Assembly (NCBI GenBank): GCA_963604075.1
Contig: CAVCPW010000026.1
Span: 1 to 9,404 of the forward strand
DNA length: 9,404 nucleotides
Source: Anthropogastromicrobium sp963604075
GTDB taxonomy: Bacteria; Bacillota; Clostridia; Lachnospirales; Lachnospiraceae
Direction of reading: 5' to 3'
The notes under the pieces are model-generated. The model made no database searches and was not told the DNA's origin. It worked only from the letters and a program-made list of their open reading frames with translations. Positions 5,701 through 9,404 of the stretch are shown here, in pieces (positions within the stretch are counted from its first letter, which is position 1; each line of letters opens with the position of its first letter). Both the position numbers and the translations under genes were made by a program.

Positions 5701-7128
5701 ATGGCAGAAGAAAACAATAAGGTGATCCGTTACAAAAACCGGTGGCATGGCAGCGTAATCGGATTCCTTTTCCTTTTTATTTTCGTATATTTGGCAGTTC
5801 AGCTGTATTTTTTCTTTACGAAGGAGAAAATCAGTATTTTTGAAGTGCAGGAAAAAGCACAATACTCAACTGCAACGGACTATAGAGGCTTTATCACAAG
5901 GGATGAGCAGGTAGTTACGCTCGAGAAGGATTCATATGTAAACTATTCTGTGAGGGAGGGCTTGAAGGCAGCACTTGGAAGTACGATTTACACGACACAG
6001 GATATAAGTTCGATCACAGATGCATTGGTAAAGGAATATAGCAGTGAACAGGCTTTAAGCACATCCAGTATCAGCACCTTGAAGACAAAGCTTGAAAAGG
6101 CGGCAAGACATGACCTAGATTCGAATTTTTCACTTGCATATCAGGATAAGAATGATTTGGAAGTGTCAGTATTTGATGCCTATTTGATGGCGGCTTCTGA
6201 TTTGCTTGAAGACTTTTCCTTAGAGGATGAATATTGTGTGAAAAGTGACCAGAGTGGCTACATCTTGTTTCGGACAGACAGCTACGATGGCTATACTCCA
6301 GAGGATGTGACGTTATCTTGTTTTGATGAAGATACCTATTCGATTAAGGTTTATGGCAATGGAGAACAGCGAAGCAAAGGTGATTTTGCATATAAGCTGG
6401 TACCAGATGATTCATTCAGCATTACATTTCCGATTAGTGAAACGGATGCCGCAAGTTATCGAAATAAAGAGTATATTTCAATTGAACTGACTTCAATTGG
6501 TGTGACCGTAAGTGGTGCATTTGATATTTACACTGCATCGGACGGGACCACAATGGCAACGGTTTCGCTTAATAAATATGGTTCAAGTTATCTGACGGAA
6601 CGATTTGTTGATTTCAAAATTGCGGAGGATGATATTACAGGCTACAAGATTCCAAAGTCGGCTGTGCTTAGCAAGGATTTTCTGGTTGTTCCGGAGCAGT
6701 ATGTAATCAATTCAAGTACTAATGGTGTTGGCGTTTTTAAGGAAGTTGTTCAGTCGGATGGCAGTGCGCAGGCTGTTTTTACAAAGATTTCCATTTATGC
6801 AAAGCAGGGGAAAAGCTATTATATTGCAGCGTCCGGCCTGACAACAGACGATTATTTAATCGGAGCAAGTGTGGAAAAGAATGACGATGGAACTGAAACT
6901 ATCACGACGGATACGACAGATCGTCATCTGATTGCAGTATCGGCACCATTATCAGGTGTCTATAGCGTAAACAAAGGCTATTGCATTTTTCGCCAAGTGG
7001 ACATTTTAAGTGAGACAAGTGATAATAATTACTATATCATTAATACAGGCACCTATTATGGCTTGTCTGCCTATGATCGCATTATTTTAAATGCCGATCT
7101 TGTGACAGAAAACCAGATTATCTATTAA
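5701..7128 (+). CDS. Membrane-anchored HlyD-like (periplasmic adaptor family) protein of the sepF cluster
   Basis: 475 residues. A basic N-terminus (KVIRYKNRW) precedes one transmembrane helix (about 17-39), so the bulk should lie outside the membrane. Residues about 58-98 (RGFITRDEQVV...VREGLKAALGSTIY) look like the first half of a lipoyl/barrel-sandwich domain. A short helical stretch with a Ser-rich centre (about 101-172) follows, then a returning half (SDQSGYILF, about 182-190), then beta-rich segments to the end, including GYKIPKSAVL (about 314-323), a motif typical of HlyD adaptors. ATG 5701 has AGGA at 5691-5694 and AAAGG at 5685-5689; the GTG at 5665 lies in the UUCG hairpin and is less likely. 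No ABC transporter or RND pump gene is adjacent. In Clostridia such proteins sit before ylmE-sepF, so a link to envelope or division rather than export is plausible but unproven. Confidence 0.75.
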   Translation: MAEENNKVIRYKNRWHGSVIGFLFLFIFVYLAVQLYFFFTKEKISIFEVQEKAQYSTATDYRGFITRDEQVVTLEKDSYVNYSVREGLKAALGSTIYTTQDISSITDALVKEYSSEQALSTSSISTLKTKLEKAARHDLDSNFSLAYQDKNDLEVSVFDAYLMAASDLLEDFSLEDEYCVKSDQSGYILFRTDSYDGYTPEDVTLSCFDEDTYSIKVYGNGEQRSKGDFAYKLVPDDSFSITFPISETDAASYRNKEYISIELTSIGVTVSGAFDIYTASDGTTMATVSLNKYGSSYLTERFVDFKIAEDDITGYKIPKSAVLSKDFLVVPEQYVINSSTNGVGVFKEVVQSDGSAQAVFTKISIYAKQGKSYYIAASGLTTDDYLIGASVEKNDDGTETITTDTTDRHLIAVSAPLSGVYSVNKGYCIFRQVDILSETSDNNYYIINTGTYYGLSAYDRIILNADLVTENQIIY

Positions 7129-7207
7129 AATTCATTCACCAAATAAAATTTATTCAGCAAATATTCATTAAATGAAATCAGAAGTGAATGAAATCAGAAT
7201 TTTGTGA
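7129..7207. repeat. Cluster of short direct and inverted repeats upstream of ylmE
   Basis: Direct repeats: ATTCACCAAATA (7134-7145) and ATTCAGCAAATA (7152-7163), one mismatch; and AATGAAATCAGAA at 7171-7183 and 7187-7199, exact, period 16. Inverted repeats: TTCATTCAC (7131-7139) with GTGAATGAA (7184-7192), and the palindrome TTCATTAAATGAA (7164-7176), nested inside. A/T-rich with no coding capacity. It may be a protein-binding array or slippage-derived spacer. Confidence 0.6.
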
Positions 7208-7232
7208 TGCTGTCTGACAGCAGAGCGATAAT
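7202..7232 (+). promoter_or_regulatory. Candidate promoter with a dyad in a 19-base spacer (MerR-like layout), upstream of ylmE
   Basis: TTGTGA (7202-7207) and GATAAT (7227-7232) are separated by 19 bases. The spacer holds the dyad TGCTGTC-T-GACAGCA (7208-7222). A long spacer with an internal dyad is the arrangement of MerR-family-controlled promoters. A start near 7239 would leave a short leader, with the AAGGAGG at 7242-7248 just inside it. The same dyad could simply be an RNA hairpin in a read-through transcript. Confidence 0.35.
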
Positions 7233-7257
7233 GAATAGGGCAAGGAGGAATTGCAAA

Positions 7258-7938
7258 ATGGTAAGTGAAAATTTAAAACAAGTAAGAGACAATATTGTGG
7301 CGGCCTGTGCGCGTGCCGGCAGAGATCCAAAAGATGTTCTGCTTGTCGCAGTCAGTAAGACCAAGCCGGTTTCATTGATTGAGGAAGCAATTGAAGCTGG
7401 TCAGGATACCTTTGGCGAGAACAAGGTTCAGGAGATGTGCGACAAGATGGAGGTGCTGCCAAAGCAGTTAAAGTGGCATATGATTGGCCATCTGCAGCGC
7501 AATAAAGTAAAGTACATCGCTGGAAAAGTCGAATTAATTCATTCTGTGGATAGTCTGCGTCTGGCAAAGCAAATCAGCGATGAGGCACAAAAGTTAAATA
7601 TTGAGATTCCTGTTCTGTTGGAGGTCAATGTGGCAAGAGAGGAAAGCAAGTTTGGATTTTTCACAGAAGAGGTGGAAGATGCATGCCGGGCGATTTCTGT
7701 AATGCAGGGGATTTGTGTGAAGGGACTTATGACCAGCGCGCCTTTTGTAGAGAACGCGGAGGATAATCGTAAATATTTTAAAAAATTATACGAATTAGCG
7801 GTTGACATTCAGAGTAAAAACATTGATAATATATCAATGAGAGAGCTATCTATGGGCATGACCGGCGATTATGTTGTTGCAGTTGAAGAGGGCGCGACAA
7901 TCGTGAGAGTGGGAACTGGCATATTTGGTTCACGATAA
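7258..7938 (+). CDS. ylmE: YggS/YlmE-family PLP-binding protein (PLPBP/COG0325)
   Basis: 226 residues, the normal length for this single-domain PLP-binding barrel family involved in vitamin B6 and amino/keto-acid homeostasis; no enzymatic activity is established for it. The PLP lysine is K34 in AVSKTKP (31-37). Other family segments: FGENKVQE (52-59), WHMIGHLQRNKVK (73-85), LEVNVAREESKFGF (121-134), and the C-terminal SMGMTGDYVVAVEEGA ending in VRVGTGIFGSR, which binds the PLP phosphate. AAGGAGG at 7242-7248 with nine-base spacing selects the ATG at 7258; the in-frame ATG further up near 7231 and others back to 7204 lack a site. It precedes sepF by 19 bases, the standard Gram-positive ylmE-ylmF order, and is probably cotranscribed with it. 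Confidence 0.95.
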   Translation: MVSENLKQVRDNIVAACARAGRDPKDVLLVAVSKTKPVSLIEEAIEAGQDTFGENKVQEMCDKMEVLPKQLKWHMIGHLQRNKVKYIAGKVELIHSVDSLRLAKQISDEAQKLNIEIPVLLEVNVAREESKFGFFTEEVEDACRAISVMQGICVKGLMTSAPFVENAEDNRKYFKKLYELAVDIQSKNIDNISMRELSMGMTGDYVVAVEEGATIVRVGTGIFGSR

Positions 7939-7957
7939 CACAAGAAGGAGAACAGGA

Positions 7958-8509
7958 ATGGGTTTTTTAGATGGTTTTTTAAATAAGATGAATTTTTCTT
8001 CCACCGACGAGTACGATGGAGATTTTGATGATATGGATATGACAGAAGAAAACGGAGAAGAGGAGGATGAAACCGCAGCGAGCGCAGTTGAGGAGAAGAA
8101 GGTAGAACCGGAATCTCCGAAAGCTGAACCGGCTTCTTCAGCAGCAACATTCCGCAAGAAGCAGCCAAAGACTTCCGCAAGCAAGGTGGTTCCAATGAAC
8201 GGTGTTATGAAACAGTCAGAAGTATGTATGATTATTCCTAAGGAGTATAACGACACTAAGGATATCGCTGAGATTCTGCTTTCAGGAAAGACGGTTGTGT
8301 TGAACATGGAGGCTATGAATTTTGATGCTGCTCAGCGTGTAATTGACTTTACATCGGGTGCATGTTTCACCATGGGCGGAAATCTGCAGAAGATTTCTAA
8401 GAAGATCATTATCGCAACTCCAAGCAACGTAGAACTGTCTGGCGATTTCGCTGAGTTGCTTGATGATGATGATTCGTCCGATATTTCATCTTACAGCTTA
8501 AAGGTGTGA
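7958..8509 (+). CDS. sepF: Cell division protein SepF (YlmF)
   Basis: 183 residues. The N-terminus MGFLDGFLNKMNF is the amphipathic membrane-targeting helix of SepF. It is followed by a highly acidic, low-complexity linker (about 17-45) and a Lys/Pro/Ala-rich part (to about 80). The conserved core runs from EVCMIIPKEYNDTKDIAE (88-105) through GKTVVLNMEAM, VIDFTSGACFTMGG and KKIIIATPSNVELSGDF (to 164), ending in an Asp/Ser-rich tail. SepF polymerises into arcs and tethers FtsZ to the membrane at the septum, overlapping in function with FtsA. AAGGAG at 7945-7950, seven bases before ATG 7958, fixes the start. The ylmH gene follows after four bases, and its ribosome binding site lies within the last codons of sepF. 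Confidence 0.97.
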   Translation: MGFLDGFLNKMNFSSTDEYDGDFDDMDMTEENGEEEDETAASAVEEKKVEPESPKAEPASSAATFRKKQPKTSASKVVPMNGVMKQSEVCMIIPKEYNDTKDIAEILLSGKTVVLNMEAMNFDAAQRVIDFTSGACFTMGGNLQKISKKIIIATPSNVELSGDFAELLDDDDSSDISSYSLKV

Positions 8510-8513
8510 TGAG

Positions 8514-9275
8514 ATGAATAAGGAGGAACAGATGATTTGCAGCCATCTGTTGGATTTGGCAGAGGCATGCGACAGAAGAGGGTACCCGATGGGGAGTGAT
8601 TTTCTGACGCTCAATGAGCAAAATCTGTTTTTGGCTTTTGCAAAGGATAAGCTTCCGCCAGTTTCGATGAGTATGTGCGGCGGCTATGAACTTGCCGAAC
8701 GAAAGATTATATTTTACAAGCCGTTAGGAGTTGGGGAGGAATACCCGGCTCCTATCTCTTTATTATCGGTTCAACCGTTAATGAAGAAGTTTTCGGAGGA
8801 ACTGACGCATCGTGATTATCTGGGGGCGTTGATGAATCTTGGTATTTCAAGGGCAAAAACAGGTGATATTATCGTGCAGGACATGCAGGCATATCTGATT
8901 GTGTCCGAGTCCATTGCAGATTATATTTGCGAAAATCTGACGAGAATCCGTCATACAAGCGTTATGTGCAAGCAGATTGATTGGCAGGAGTTTGACTATG
9001 TGCCAAAGGTAAGAGAGGTCACAGGAAGCATTGCCTCCGTGCGTCTTGATGCTGTGATTGGTCTTGCCTTTTCTCAGTCGCGAAGCAAATTGACCGCTTA
9101 TATAAGCGAGGAAAAGGTACAGGTCAATGGCAAAGTCATCACATCAAATGCATACAACTTAAAGGATAATGATCTGATTTCTGTGCGTGGACTTGGAAAG
9201 TTTCGATATAAGGGAACTTCAGCCATCACCAAGAAGGGCAGATTGATGGCAACCGTAGAAGTTTTTATAAGTTAG
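8514..9275 (+). CDS. ylmH: S4-domain RNA-binding protein YlmH
   Basis: 253 residues, typical of YlmH. The N-terminal part (about 1-80) is the family-specific domain. The middle has HRDYLGALMNLGISRAKTGD (99-118), a highly conserved YlmH block. The C-terminal S4 RNA-binding domain spans about 176-235 (VRLDAVIGLAFSQSRSKLTAYI, then VNGKVITSNAYNLKDNDLISVRG). In B. subtilis YlmH associates with ribosomes and has been linked to ribosome-associated quality control; its place in the division cluster is conserved but unexplained. The ATG at 8514 is served by AAGGTG (8501-8506), located inside the end of sepF, so translation is likely coupled. divIVA commonly follows in Firmicutes, but the next gene lies outside this window. 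Confidence 0.95.
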   Translation: MNKEEQMICSHLLDLAEACDRRGYPMGSDFLTLNEQNLFLAFAKDKLPPVSMSMCGGYELAERKIIFYKPLGVGEEYPAPISLLSVQPLMKKFSEELTHRDYLGALMNLGISRAKTGDIIVQDMQAYLIVSESIADYICENLTRIRHTSVMCKQIDWQEFDYVPKVREVTGSIASVRLDAVIGLAFSQSRSKLTAYISEEKVQVNGKVITSNAYNLKDNDLISVRGLGKFRYKGTSAITKKGRLMATVEVFIS

Positions 9276-9284
9276 AGCGTAAAA

Positions 9285-9318
9285 CCCACTACCTTTAGGT
9301 GGCGGGATGCAAGCGTCC
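9285..9318 (+). other. Double hairpin after ylmH: IS200/IS605-like end or terminator
   Basis: Hairpin 1 (9285-9306): CCCACTACC pairs with GGTGGCGGG around a TTTA loop, with one A/C mismatch and one T-G pair. Hairpin 2 (9305-9318): GGATG pairs with CGTCC around CAAG, sharing two G bases with the first, so the two compete. The CC-TTTA-GG shape resembles the right-end hairpin of IS200/IS605 elements, but no tnpA or tnpB is present. A T-run (9329-9333) comes only about 10 bases later, so an inefficient terminator is the main alternative. Confidence 0.45.
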
Positions 9319-9343
9319 AGAAAATATATTTTTACTTACAGTA

Positions 9344-9373
9344 TTGTGCTTTTGGTAAAATATGCAGTATAAT
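9344..9373 (+). promoter_or_regulatory. Promoter for the next downstream gene
   Basis: TATAAT (9368-9373) is a perfect -10. TTGTGC (9344-9349), 18 bases upstream, is a partial -35. The transcript would start near 9380 and run out of the window, so the next gene probably has its own promoter rather than depending on the ylm operon. Confidence 0.6.
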
Positions 9374-9380
9374 AGATACA

Positions 9381-9395
9381 TAGAGAAATTCTCTA
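9381..9395. promoter_or_regulatory. Perfect dyad at the predicted transcription start
   Basis: TAGAGAA-A-TTCTCTA is a perfect 7+1+7 inverted repeat beginning eight bases after the -10 box. Its position at about +1 to +15 is typical for a repressor operator. As RNA it would be a small 5'-end hairpin. No regulator gene is visible to pair it with. Confidence 0.4.
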
Positions 9396-9404
9396 AATCT
9401 AGGT

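Noticed and set aside
7129..7207. CRISPR-like array
   Set aside because: The repeats are only 12-13 bases with periods of 16-18, two copies each, and no cas genes; not a CRISPR.
7930..8307. Minus-strand open frame of 125 codons opposite sepF
   Set aside because: Ser-rich mirror of the acidic SepF linker; SepF itself is certain.

Overview
The window looks like chromosomal core sequence from a low-to-mid GC Clostridia member, most likely Lachnospiraceae (Roseburia / Agathobacter / Butyrivibrio type). The reasons are the A/T-leaning base composition, strong AAGGAGG-type ribosome binding sites, a very large PBP2 with an extra domain, the rodA-mgsA neighbourhood, and the ylmE-sepF-ylmH division cluster. 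Every gene I can support is on the + strand. No tRNA, rRNA, CRISPR array, transposase or phage gene was seen.

Region 1 (1-4821) is a lateral-wall peptidoglycan block. It holds the 3' part of a class B penicillin-binding protein 2, the SEDS glycosyltransferase RodA, a methylglyoxal synthase-family protein, and a short D-Ala-D-Ala carboxypeptidase whose ATG overlaps the stop of the gene before it. PBP2 and RodA would form the elongasome polymerase/crosslinker pair, and the carboxypeptidase would trim pentapeptides. The mgsA-like product keeps the fold and part of the phosphate-binding signature but has lost most of the residues known to be catalytic in E. coli MgsA. This is the most striking observation in the window.

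Region 2 (4822-5446) is a single-gene unit: a well-formed promoter, a 139-residue P-loop protein of unknown function, and a strong intrinsic terminator. It is followed by about 200 bases without a credible gene, which may be a dispersed intergenic element.

Region 3 (5640-9275) is a division-associated block. An extended -10 promoter and a UUCG hairpin precede a membrane-anchored HlyD-like protein. After a repeat-rich gap with a possible MerR-type promoter come ylmE (PLP-binding YggS family), sepF (FtsZ membrane anchor) and ylmH (S4 RNA-binding protein), closely spaced. The tail (9276-9404) carries a double hairpin resembling an IS200/IS605-type end or a terminator, then a promoter with a perfect dyad at its predicted start, presumably for the next gene beyond the window.
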